Below, piece by piece: positions 33,235 to 43,660 of a stretch of DNA of 64,000 bases. Origin of the DNA: Zea mays. Lineage: Eukaryota; Streptophyta; Magnoliopsida; Poales; Poaceae. The stretch's first letter is position 1. The number at the start of each line of letters is the position of its first letter. The stretch covers positions 11,614,501 to 11,678,500 of the forward strand of contig NC_050098.1 of NCBI RefSeq assembly GCF_902167145.1. Direction: 5' to 3'. A model generated the notes under the pieces. It was not told the DNA's origin and did not search any database. It saw only the letters and a program-made list of their open reading frames with translations. The position numbers and the translations under genes were made by a program.

Positions 33235-33462
33235 GGCGAACTCCGCTCCGCCCGACCCCAGGGCTCGGACTCGGGCTAAGACCCGGAAGACGGCGAACTC
33301 CGCTCCGCCCGACCCCAGGGCTCGGACTCGGGCTAAGACCCGGAAGACGGCGAACTCCGCTCCGCCCGACCCCAGGGCTCGGACTCGGGCTAAGACCCGG
33401 AAGACGGCGAACTCCGCTCCGCCCGACCCCAGGGCTCGGACTCGGGCTAAGACCCGGAAGAC
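33235..33462. repeat. 57 bp tandem repeat, four copies, in the Huck 5' LTR
   Basis: Unit begins GGCGAACTCCGCTCCGCCCG and ends GACCCGGAAGAC. The copies are identical by eye, with degenerate relatives downstream to about 33610. As 57 is divisible by three, it creates long spurious ORFs on both strands. Confidence 0.9.
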
Positions 33463-34058
33463 GGCGAACTACCGCTTCGCTCGACCCCAGGGCTCGGACT
33501 TGGGCTGAGACCCAGAAGACGACGAAACTCCGCCTCGCCCGACCCCAGGGCTCGGACTTCGCCCTGGCCTCGGACGAACGACTTCCGCCTCGCCCGACCC
33601 CATGGCTCGGGCTCGGCCACGGCAACAGAAGACGGACTCGACCTCGGCTTCGGAGGAACCCCCACGTCGCCCTGCCTAGGGCACAAACCGCCACGTCAAC
33701 AGGAAGCGCCATCATCATCCTACCCCGAATCGACTCGGGTCACGGAGAACAAGACCGGCGTCCCATCCGGCCAGCTCCGCCAGAGGGGCAATGATGGCGC
33801 TCCACAAGCTCTATGACGACGGCGGCCCCAGCTCTCTTACGGAAGCAGAACGACGTCAGCAGGGACTCGACCGCTCCAACAGCTGTCCCTCCGCCAGGCT
33901 CCGCCGCACCTCCGACAGCCACGACATCACACCAGCAGGGTGCCCAGATCTCTCCGGCTGCCACATTGGCATGTACCTAGGGCGCTAGCTCTTCCTCCGC
34001 TAGACACGTAGCGCTCTGCTACACCCCCCATTGTACACCTGGATCCTCTCCTTACGAC

Positions 34059-34066
34059 TATAAAAG
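34059..34066 (+). promoter_or_regulatory. TATA box in the Huck 5' LTR
   Basis: TACGACTATAAAAGGAAGG lies about 310 bp from the LTR end, the probable start of Huck transcription. Confidence 0.65.
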
Positions 34067-34370
34067 GAAGGACCAGGGCCTTCTCAGAGAAGGTTGGCCG
34101 CGCGGGACCGAGGACGGGACAGGCGCTCTCTTGGGGTCGCTCGCTTCCCTCACCCGCGTGGACGCTTGTAACCCCCCTACTGCAAGCGCACCCGACCTGG
34201 GCACGGGACGAACACGAAGGCCGCGGGACTTCCACCTCTCTCACGCTCGACTCCGGCCGCCTCGCCTCTCCCCCCTTCGCGCTCGCCCACGCGCTCGACC
34301 CATCTGGGCTGGGGCACGCAGCACACTCACTCGTCGGCTTAGGGACCCCCCTGTCTCGAAACGCCGACAG

Positions 34371-34389
34371 TTGGCGCGCCAGGTAGGGG
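34371..34389 (+). other. Primer-binding site region of Huck
   Basis: TTGGCGCGCCAGGTAGGGG begins two bases after the LTR, where the tRNA primer pairs. I did not assign the tRNA. Confidence 0.6.
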
Positions 34390-34429
34390 CCTGCTGCGTG
34401 CTGACGAACAGCTCCCCGTCAAGCTCCAG

Positions 34430-35314
34430 ATGGGCAGTCTCCAGCAACCTCTCCGCCCCGGGACGGTGCTTCGTTTCGGGACTCTTGAGTTCATGTCCTT
34501 CGACGGCAGCTATGACATGATACTCCTTCCACCGCCGTGCGACTACGACAATGGCGGCCGACAACCCGCCAGCCGGCGGTGGAATCGACGACGTCTTCCC
34601 CGCGTGGTGGAAGGGCAACATTCGGGCTCGCTCCGTTCTCTCTCCCGCCAACGGAGGAGGAGACGGGGCCGTCAAGGCCAGGTGGGAGGCCGCGCTTCGT
34701 CGGTCGTCGAGCAAATCGACGCCCCCGACACCCCGACGGAGGGCACGCCGGACGTCGACCTCGCGTTCAAGACGGAGGCAAGCGCCGTCCCCCCGCGGCA
34801 CGCTGACCCCGAGCAAGAAGACGGCGCCGGCGCGCTCGCGGAAAGCCTGCAGGACGTCGCCCTCGGACCAGAGATGATGGTGCAACCAGTCCCCGATGTG
34901 ACTACGTCGCTCCTCGTCGACCAAAAGGTAACGACTAACTCCCATCTTGCGTCATTTCGACTCGGCCTCAACCCGCCAAACGACCTCGTTTTGGTGGGCG
35001 CTCTCATTGAGGCGAGTGCAACCCCACTGAGGTTCCGTATGCGGTCGCCTTGGGACCGACTGACGGACGTCTCGACCTACGGGCCCTCTGGGTCCGAGGA
35101 AGATGACGATCCCAGCATCGGTTGGGATTTCTCCGAACTTGGCAACCCCAGTGCCGTGCGGGACTTCATGACCGCATGTGACTACTGCCTATCCGACCGT
35201 TCCGATGGAAGCCGCAGCCTTGGCGACGAGAGCTGCGGCCCAAGCCGCGAATGTTTCCACATCGAGCTAGGGAATCCCTCCGAAGGCAACCATCTTGGCA
35301 TGCAGGAGGACGGT
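34430..35314 (+). pseudogene. gag: Huck gag, N-terminal part (interrupted)
   Basis: An open frame from ATG 34430 runs to ...GMQEDG, where the 3.6 kb-LTR element begins. After the duplicated ACGGT the same frame resumes at 43661 with DLPRSAPRADIP, which shows this is the true gag frame. The first third is Arg-rich; a second frame (34551-34877, with PPAGGGIDDVFPAWWKGN) looks more protein-like, so a frameshift near 34700 is possible and the real start is uncertain. Confidence 0.65.
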
Positions 35315-36319
35315 TGTAAAGCCCAAAATTTGGTAGAAAAATATATCATGAAATAATAAAATAAAGAGATAAAAAAATATATATATACAATAAGTGTGGT
35401 AAGAATTTTTTTTAAGACCTTTGAAATCTATTAGGATTCTTCCTCCTCATATTCAAATAATAATATTAAATTAGTAAGTAACTGATAAATTGATAAAGAG
35501 AAGGGATTCTTATATAAATTATCCCTTGTTGAAGTTGATAAATATTATATAAGGATAAATATTAGAGCATCAATTAATCGAGGTTATGCAATCGAAAATA
35601 TTTTTTCTCAAAATAATTATATGGAGCAACATATCCAAAAGTATTTACTTATGTAGGATAATAAACAAATAAATAAATAATAAATAAATATATACTTTGC
35701 ATTATGTTGGATTTTTGTGCTGTGCATTTAACTGTAAAGTTGAATTTCCAAAACCATGGTTGAATTTGAACTTGAAATCAAATTTGAAAAACTAGAAAAC
35801 AAAACTGAAATTTAAAAGAAAAGAAATGGAAAAACTCACCTGTAGCCGGTACATGGGCCGAAACCATACCTGGCGGCCCAAGTATTTCCCACTGCGCAGC
35901 TCATGCACCAACGCTTATGGTGTTACTGCCTCCGCCATGTGGGCCCGCTCGGCCAGGGATCGGAACGTCCGTGTGATCTGAAGCTGAGACTGATGTGTGG
36001 GCCACCTCCGTCAGCTTCATCTTCTCAACCGGATCGCGCGACAATCGCGGCTGAGACCACCTCTCCGCGCGGACTCCCCATCTGGCACGCTTCCTCCACG
36101 GATTTCGCCAACGAAAAAAAAAACCCGAAGCCGCTTTGACCACCATGGCCAAACGATAGCTGGCCGGACTCCGCACGCCGTCACCAGTACGTGGGCCCAC
36201 GACCGAGATCTCCTCCCAGTACCAGATCAAACCGAGCTTCAACAAACGCCACCGTATCCCATGGTGATCCATCGGGGATTGCTTCGATTGAAACCTCCCT
36301 GGATCGGCTACCCCGTTAC

Positions 36320-36328
36320 TATATAAAT
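36320..36328 (+). promoter_or_regulatory. TATA box in the 5' LARD LTR
   Basis: TTACTATATAAATTGGACCC is a strong TATA box about 2.6 kb before the LTR end, so R/U5 would be very long. Confidence 0.6.
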
Positions 36329-36414
36329 TGGACCCGTCGTGGCCGCCATCCCCCATCACCTGCGCGGTCGTCGGGCATCACTGGATTCTTGCCGCCGGTA
36401 ATCCTGGGCTATCG

Positions 36415-38718
36415 ATGTCGTCGAGCCGGCGGAGAAGTAGGGATTCCACCGTGAAATCAATAAGGAAGAAGCCGCCGCACGGGCAACTCGGTCGTACCAT
36501 CGTGCAAGCTCAGGCGAGTGCCCTGGTAGCCTCGGAAGATCGTACCTATCGCGTGTGGGGCCTCGTTGGGCGTGGAAAGGGTCTGTGGCGACGCGAATTT
36601 GTCATCGGACTTCACGGAAACCGCGGGGCCGCCCCACGACGTCGTGAGACCTCACCGTCGCCCAAGCACCGGTGAGATTCATCCCCCTCGCTTCGCCTTC
36701 GCACCCACGTTATGAATCATCTTCCGGATTAGGATGTAGGACCCTCGGGCGCCGGCTGGGCCAACTCTGGCGTGCTTGCCGCCACGGGGATCAGGGCGCC
36801 GCTGCCTGGGCGCTAGCGGGAGGAAGAAAGCGCCTGGGACGTCAGATCCTATGTGGACGGCTGAGATCATAACACACATACCCTTTAGCTTAGTGTTGTC
36901 TCGACCGTCGATCTTGCAGTGAGCGAACCAGATTAAAAGAAGCATACCCCTTCGTGTATTGAACTCAGACCGTGGATGGGAGATTGTGTGGTGGGGATTG
37001 AATCCGACTTGATTGAATCTGGGCCGTCGATCACAGATTCGGTGGTCCATAGTTCATACCGCTTGGATAGGGATGCGATCTAATCTGCGCCGTGCGAAGA
37101 CAATCCAACGGTTCAAGATGCTAGATACCCCTTCGGCCTGCACTTTTACTAAAGAGACCCCAAACTTTACACGAATCAACCCGCACTCCATCCGGGGGCT
37201 GGCTGAGTCTGTGGGAATTTAGCGAGCAAACCCCTGCGCTTCCCTGTATTTGAGGCCCAGTCCGGATAGTTGATAAAACCAGGAAAACTATTTAGAAAAT
37301 AGTTTTTGGTATAAATTTAATTGCAAGAACTTGTTTAAATTGTAGAAAATTCATATGAACTCCAATTTGGTCCATTCCAGTTCCTAAATTTTTATAATAT
37401 TATTGTCTAACCATTAGTGTCTCTGTTTTAACATGAAAGATGATTTAAAATTTATCTAGCACTTAACCTTGCATTAAGCACATAAAACATTAGAAAATCC
37501 ATAACTTAAAATCTATAACTCCAAATTTAATGATTCCAGTTCCTGTGATCTTATTTTAATGTCTAGATTATTACTGTGTATTTTATTTACATGCTTGGTG
37601 TAATGTTAATTTTGCCTATACAATGTTTGTTTGTATTGCTACGACTAGAGCGAGGACACGTGTCATCTGAAAAGCAAGTTGGTACCTGGATTCTCAAGTC
37701 GCAGGCAAGTTGTGCCCTTGATCACTTCTTTTTACCCAGCCATGTTCTGATTAATCATAATGATCTGCATAGATTAATTTTGATGGGACCCAATAGGTTA
37801 CCCTAGTTTGATTATCTTTATACCTTGTTACCACTAAACTTTTTGGGTAGTACTTGCTAGTGCTTTATGTGGTGTTGGGTATGAAGATACATTACTCATG
37901 ATTATACTTTTGTTATCCGTTGTTATTTATCGTTCATGATAAGATCTTTATGTTAATTGGAACATGGAGCGACCACCCGGGAAAACAGTGCTACCACAAG
38001 GGTTTAATGGGACGCCCTTGGCCGATTAATTAGGAAAGCTAGTGGAAGACTACCTTACCCGAAAGGGGCAAGGGCAGTAGGGGAGTGGTCAGTGTAGGGA
38101 GGCCCTCGGGAGGATTTTGCTGCGATGACGGTCCTGCAAGGGATTCCTGCATTGGAACTTCCTATAAACTGTAGCGGGTTTTCTGAAGCTAGTGGAACTT
38201 TGTAAAGGCCTCGTAGTGTTACCCTGCCTCGCCTCCTCGGTAGAGGTGTATGGGAAGTCGCGATCCCTTGGCAGATGGGTAACATGACTTGTGGGTAAAG
38301 ATGCGCAACCTCTGCAGAGTGTAAAACTGGTATACTAGCCGTGCTCACGGTCATGAGCAGCTCGGACCCTCACATGATTAATTTATGAAACTAAATTCAA
38401 TTTGTCATATGCATTGCATCGCAGGTGATGTTATTACTTTTCTTAATTGGGTTGGTATTTACTTGTACTTAGTAACTGCTAATAAAATTTTTACCAACTT
38501 TAAAAGCAATGCTCAGCTCTAGCCATCCTCTTTGGTAAGCCTTACACTTCACGTGAGCTCCCACCTTTTGGCGAGTTCATGCACATTATTCCCCACAACT
38601 TGTTGAGCGATGAACGTATGTGAGCTCACTCTTGCTGTCTCACACCCCCCCCCACAGGTCAAGAACATGTACTACAGGATGAGGCGCATGGAGGATGCTG
38701 CGATGTGTTCGTGAGAGG
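36415..38718 (+). other. Gene-like exon/intron unit inside the LARD LTR (putative)
   Basis: About 90 bp after the TATA box, ATG 36415 opens 85 codons (starting MSSSRRRSRDSTVKS) up to a donor CCG|GTGAGA at 36672. An acceptor AG at 37647-37648 gives a 56 bp exon (37649-37704), which ends at a GC donor GCAAGT at 37705. The acceptor CCCACAG ends at 38657. One frame, not the ATG frame, is open across the last junction (ILKSQ|VKNMYYRMRR). The solo LTR at 28857-32134 has matching signals. In the 3' LTR a G-to-A change gives a stop in the first exon (about 41308). This may be a spliced leader rather than a gene. Not supported by any transcript. Confidence 0.35.
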
Positions 38719-38937
38719 TCTAGGTCGTCGTCTCCCAGTCAACTTTGGGTTGCTGGACCGTTGTCTCCTTATAATGTAATTATTTATTTATTTTTGTACA
38801 GAACTCCTGTTATGTAGTAAAGATGTGACATTCGATCCTGTGCCATGATTCATCATATGTGTGAGACTTGGTCCCAGCACACCTGGTGATTATGTTCGCG
38901 CCCGGGCTTTGGACCCCTGAAATCCGGGTGTGACAGA

Positions 38938-40037
38938 AGTGGTATCAGAGGAATGTTGACTGTAGGACGAAACCTAGATAGAACTGGACAACCAATACTT
39001 ACTTACCTTTGCTACTCTGATTCTTTTCTAAACTTCTCTTAATCTTTTCTCATCTATTTCCGCTTTACTCTGATTATTCTTACCTTGTCTCTCTAAAGAC
39101 AAATGTGGATTTCACACTTTGAAATCCTATGCCTAAAGTGACTTTAGGAATAGGAGACCTACTCTTATGAACAAAAACAAAACTATTTTATAGGTATTTA
39201 TACGCTTGAGTGCTTGTTCTTATGATACTGGTTTGATTTGGATCTTTGATTGAGTGTGATGAGTTGTGGAGTAATGTCCACAATTACATCTACATATACA
39301 TATAGGAAAAAAATGCTTATAAAATAAATAGATAAACTAGATTATCCCTTGTTAAAGTATCTAGCCTAACAATATCATCTCATCTTCAAAGATTATATCC
39401 TACACTCATAGATCCATCTCATCTCAAAAGATTCTAACATACCTTAATAATATTTATTCTACCCTAATAGGTCTATCTAACCTAAACTAGTTTAATCTAG
39501 TCATATTCAGTCTAATCTAGATCCTATCTAATCTAGTATGATTTAATCTAGTGAGGGTTACTTAATGCTGGTACAAAGGATAAGTCCATACACTTAAGCC
39601 TAAATTGGTGACCTAGATCAACTCGGCCATACCCAACAACTTGACCTACATAACAGATCTATCTTAGCCTCTTGTCCAAATCCTAGATGGAGACACCAAA
39701 GAGCAAGAAGGAGGAGATCAACCTCGACATGGAAGAATAGGAGTCAAATCAGATCTCGAGATGATTCAAGATTTACCACCTTGGATGGAGCCTTCCCTTA
39801 CCAAGTTCTTACCATCAGCTAACCTCACTCTGACCATCTCTCCTCTTGCCTAATTGTGTGTCTAAACATAAAAGATACCCATGCATTTCTAATTACTTGC
39901 TAAATAGTATTAAAAAGAGAGAGACTCTTAATTTTTAAATTAATTAGAAACTACAATCTCAATTACAAACCAATCTTGGTATAATCCTTTTTCTTACAAA
40001 TCTCGGGGACGAGATTTCTGTTAAGGGGGGTAGGATT
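38938..40037 (+). other. Non-coding interior of the LARD-like element
   Basis: PBS TGGTATCAGAG at 38942-38952 (initiator-Met tRNA), about 1 kb AT-rich sequence without any useful ORF, then TCTCGGGGACGAGATTTC and the polypurine tract at 40021-40034. It lacks gag and pol entirely. Confidence 0.8.
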
Positions 40038-43000
40038 TGTAAAGCCCAAAATTTGGTAGAAAAATATATCATGAAATAATAAAATAAAGAGATAAAAAAA
40101 TATATATATACAATAAGTGTGGTAAGAATTTTTTTAAGACCTTTGAAATCTATTAGGATTCTTCCTCCTCATATTCAAATAATAATATTAAATTAGTAAG
40201 TAACTGATAAATTGATAAAGAGAAGGGATTCTTATATAAATTATCCCTTGTTGAAGTTGATAAATATTATATAAGGATAAATATTAGAGCATCAATTAAT
40301 CGAGGTTATGCAATCGAAAATATTTTTTTCTCAAAATAATTATATGGAGCAACATATCCAAAAGTATTTACTTATGTAGGATAATAAACAAATAAATAAA
40401 TAATAAATAAATATATACTTTGCATTATGTTGGATTTTTGTGCTGTGCATTTAACTGTAAAGTTGAATTTCCAAAACCATGGTTGAATTTGAACTTGAAA
40501 TCAAATTTGAAAAACTAGAAAACAAAACTGAAATTTAAAAGAAAAGAAATGGAAAAACTCACCTGTAGCCGGTACATGGGCCGAAACCATACCTGGCGGC
40601 CCAAGTATTTCCCACTGCGCAGCTCATGCACCAACGCTTATGGCGTTACTGCCTCCGCCATGTGGGCCCGCTCGGCCAGGGATCGGAACGTCCGTGTGAT
40701 CTGAAGCTGAGACTGATGTGTGGGCCACCTCCGTCAGCTTCATCTTCTCAACCGGATCGCGCGACAATCGCGGCTGAGACCACCTCTCCGCGCGGACTCC
40801 CCATCTGGCACGCTTCCTCCACGGATTTCGCCAACGGAAAAAAAACCCGAAGCCGCTTTGACCACCATGGCCAAACGATAGCTGGCCGGACTCCGCACGC
40901 GGTCACCAGTACGTGGGCCCACGGCCGAGATCTCCTCCCAGTACCAGATCAAACCGAGCTTCAACAAACGCCACCGTATCCCATGGTGATCCATCGGGGA
41001 TTGCTTCGATTGAAACCTCCCTGGATCGGCTACCCCGTTACTATATAAATTGGACCCGTCGTGGCCGCCATCCCCCATCACCTGCGCGGTCGTCGGGCAT
41101 CACTGGATTCTTGCCGCCGGTAATCCTGGGCTATCGATGTCGTCGAGTCGGCGGAGAAGTAGGGATTCCACCGTGAAATCAATAAGGAAGAAGCCGCCGC
41201 ACGGGCAACTCGGTCGTACCATCGTGCAAGCTCAGGCGAGTGCCCTGGTAGCCTCGGAAGATCGTACCTATCGCGTGTGGGGCCTCGTTGGGCGTGGAAA
41301 GGGTCTGTGACGACGCGAATTTGTCATCGGACTTCACGGAAACCGCGGGGCCGCCCCACGACGTCGTGAGACCTCACCGTCGCCCAAGCACCGGTGAGAT
41401 TCATCCCCCTCGCTTCGCCTTCGCACCCACGTTATGAATCATCTTCCGGATTAGGATGTAGGACCCTCGGGCGCCGGCTGGGCCAACTCTGGCGTGCTTG
41501 CCGCCACGGGGATCAGGGCGCCGCTGCCTGGGCGCTAGCGGGAGGAAGAAAGCGCCTGGGACGTCAGATCCTATGTGGACGGCTGAGATCATAACACACA
41601 TACCCTTTAGCTTAGTGTTGTCTCGACCGTCGATCTTGCAGTGAGCGAACCAGATTAAAAGAAGCATACCCCTTCGTGTATTGAACTCAGACCGTGGATG
41701 GGAGATTGTGTGGTGGGGATTGAATCCGACTTGATTGAATCTGGGCCGTCGATCACGGATTCGGTGGTCCATAGTTCATACCGCTTGGATAGGGATGCGA
41801 TCTAATCTGCGCCGTGCGAAGACAATCCAACGGTTCAAGATGCTAGATACCCCTTCGGCCTGCACTTTTACTAAAGAGACCCCAAACTTTACACGAATCA
41901 ACCCGCACTCCATCCGGGGGCTGGCTGAGTCTGTGGGAATTTAGCGAGCAAACCCCTGCGCTTCCCTGTATTTGAGGCCCAGTCCGGATAGTTGATAAAA
42001 CCAGGAAAACTATTTAGAAAATAGTTTTTGGTATAAATTTAATTGCAAGAACTTGTTTAAATTGTAGAAAATTCATATGAACTCCAATTTGGTCCATTCC
42101 AGTTCCTAAATTTTTATAATATTATTGTCTAACCATTAGTGTCTCTGTTTTAACATGAAAGATGATTTAAAATTTATCTAGCACTTAACCTTGCATTAAG
42201 CACATAAAACATTAGAAAATCCATAACTTAAAATCTATAACTCCAAATTTAATGATTCCAGTTCCTGTGATCTTATTTTAATGTCTAGATTATTACTGTG
42301 TATTTTATTTACATGCTTGGTGTAATGTTAATTTTGCCTATACAATGTTTGTTTGTATTGCTACGACTAGAGCGAGGACACGTGTCATCTGAAAAGCAAG
42401 TTGGTACCTGGATTCTCAAGTCCCAGGCAAGTTGTGCCCTTGATCACTTCTTTTTACCCAGCCATGTTCTGATTAATCATAATGATCTGCATAGATTAAT
42501 TTTGATGGGACCCAATAGGTTACCCTAGTTTGATTATCTTTATACCTTGTTACCACTAAACTTTTTGGGTAGTACTTGCTAGTGCTTTATGTGGTGTTGG
42601 GTATGAAGATACATTACTCATGATTATACTTTTGTTATCCGTTGTTATTTATCGTTCATGATAAGATCATTATGTTAATTGGAACATGGAGCGACCACCC
42701 GGGAAAACAGTGCTACCACAAGGGTTTAATGGGACGCCCTTGGCCGATTAATTAGGAAAGCTAGTGGAAGACTACCTTACCCGAAAGGGGCAAGGGCAGT
42801 AGGGGAGTGGTCAGTGTAGGGAGGCCCTCGGGAGGATTTTGCTGCGATGACGGTCCTGCAAGGGATTCCTGCATTGGAACTTCCTATAAACTGTAGCGGG
42901 TTTTCTGAAGCTAGTGGAACTTTGTAAAGGCCTCGTAGTGTTACCCTGCCTCGCCTCCTCGGTAGAGGTGTATGGGAAGTCGCGATCCCTTGGCAGATGG

Positions 43001-43655
43001 GTAACATGACTTGTGGGTAAAGATGCGCAACCTCTGCAGAGTGTAAAACTGGTATACTAGCCGTGCTCACGGTCATGAGCAGCTCGGACCCTCACATGAT
43101 TAATTTATGAAACTAAATTCAATTTGTCATATGCATTGCATCGCAGGTGATGTTATTACTTTTCTTAATTGGGTTGGTATTTACTTGTACTTAGTAACTG
43201 CTAATAAAATTTTGACCAACTTTAAAAGCAATGCTCAGCTCTAGCCATCCTCTTTGGTAAGCCTTACACTTCACGTGAGCTCCCACCTTTTGGCGAGTTC
43301 ATGCACATTATTCCCCACAACTTGTTGAGCGATGAACGTATGTGAGCTCACTCTTGCTGTCTCACACCCCCCCACAGGTCAAGAACATGTACTACAGGAT
43401 GAGGCGCATGGAGGATGCTGCGATGTGTTCGTGAGAGGTCTAGGTCGTCGTCTCCCAGTCAACTTTGGGTTGCTGGACCGTTGTCTCCTTATAATGTAAT
43501 TATTTATTTATTTTTGTACAGAACTCCTGTTATGTAGTAAAGATGTGACATTCGATCCTGTGCCATGATTCATCATATGTGTGAGACTTGGTCCCAGCAC
43601 ACCTGGTGATTATGTTCGCGCCCGGGCTTTGGACCCCTGAAATCCGGGTGTGACA
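40038..43655 (+). repeat. 3' LTR (3.6 kb) of the LARD-like element
   Basis: 3618 bp, near-identical to 35315-38937. Differences include homopolymer length changes and substitutions near 40642, 40899, 40922, 41147, 41309, 41758, 42423, 42668 and 43213. Confidence 0.85.
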
Positions 43656-43660
43656 ACGGT

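Larger units (their letters stand above)
32745..34369 (+). repeat. 5' LTR of the Huck-type element
   Basis: 1625 bp. It contains four copies of a 57 bp tandem repeat (33235-33462) and a TATA box at 34059-34066. Confidence 0.9.
35315..38937 (+). repeat. 5' LTR (3.6 kb) of the LARD-like element
   Basis: 3623 bp. AT-rich first 500 bp, GC-rich centre with a TATA box at 36320-36328, an ATG-started ORF, two intron-like units, then the block conserved with the solo LTR (about 37970-38390). Confidence 0.85.
35315..43655 (+). mobile_element. Non-autonomous gypsy element with 3.6 kb LTRs (LARD-like)
   Basis: LTRs 35315-38937 and 40038-43655 start TGTAAAGCCCAAAATTTGG and end AATCCGGGTGTGACA. The duplication ACGGT lies at 35310-35314 and 43656-43660. 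The interior is only 1.1 kb, with an initiator-Met PBS, no coding sequence and a polypurine tract GGGGGGTAGG. The words TCTCGGGGACGAGATTTCTG before the polypurine tract are those at the pol end of chromoviruses such as Tekay, so I infer a deletion derivative relying on such a partner. Only about ten substitutions separate the LTRs by eye, making this the youngest insertion seen. Confidence 0.85.

Noticed and set aside
33195..33794. 199-codon ORF with an 18-19 residue repeat (and its twin at 53566-54222)
   Set aside because: Produced by the 57 bp tandem repeat in the Huck LTR. Equally long frames occur on the opposite strand, and it spans U3 without protein-like composition.
38055..38354. 99-codon antisense ORF in the LARD LTR as a gene
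   Set aside because: The related solo LTR carries a one-base indel that breaks this frame, so conservation is not of the protein. Kept only as a conserved non-coding block.
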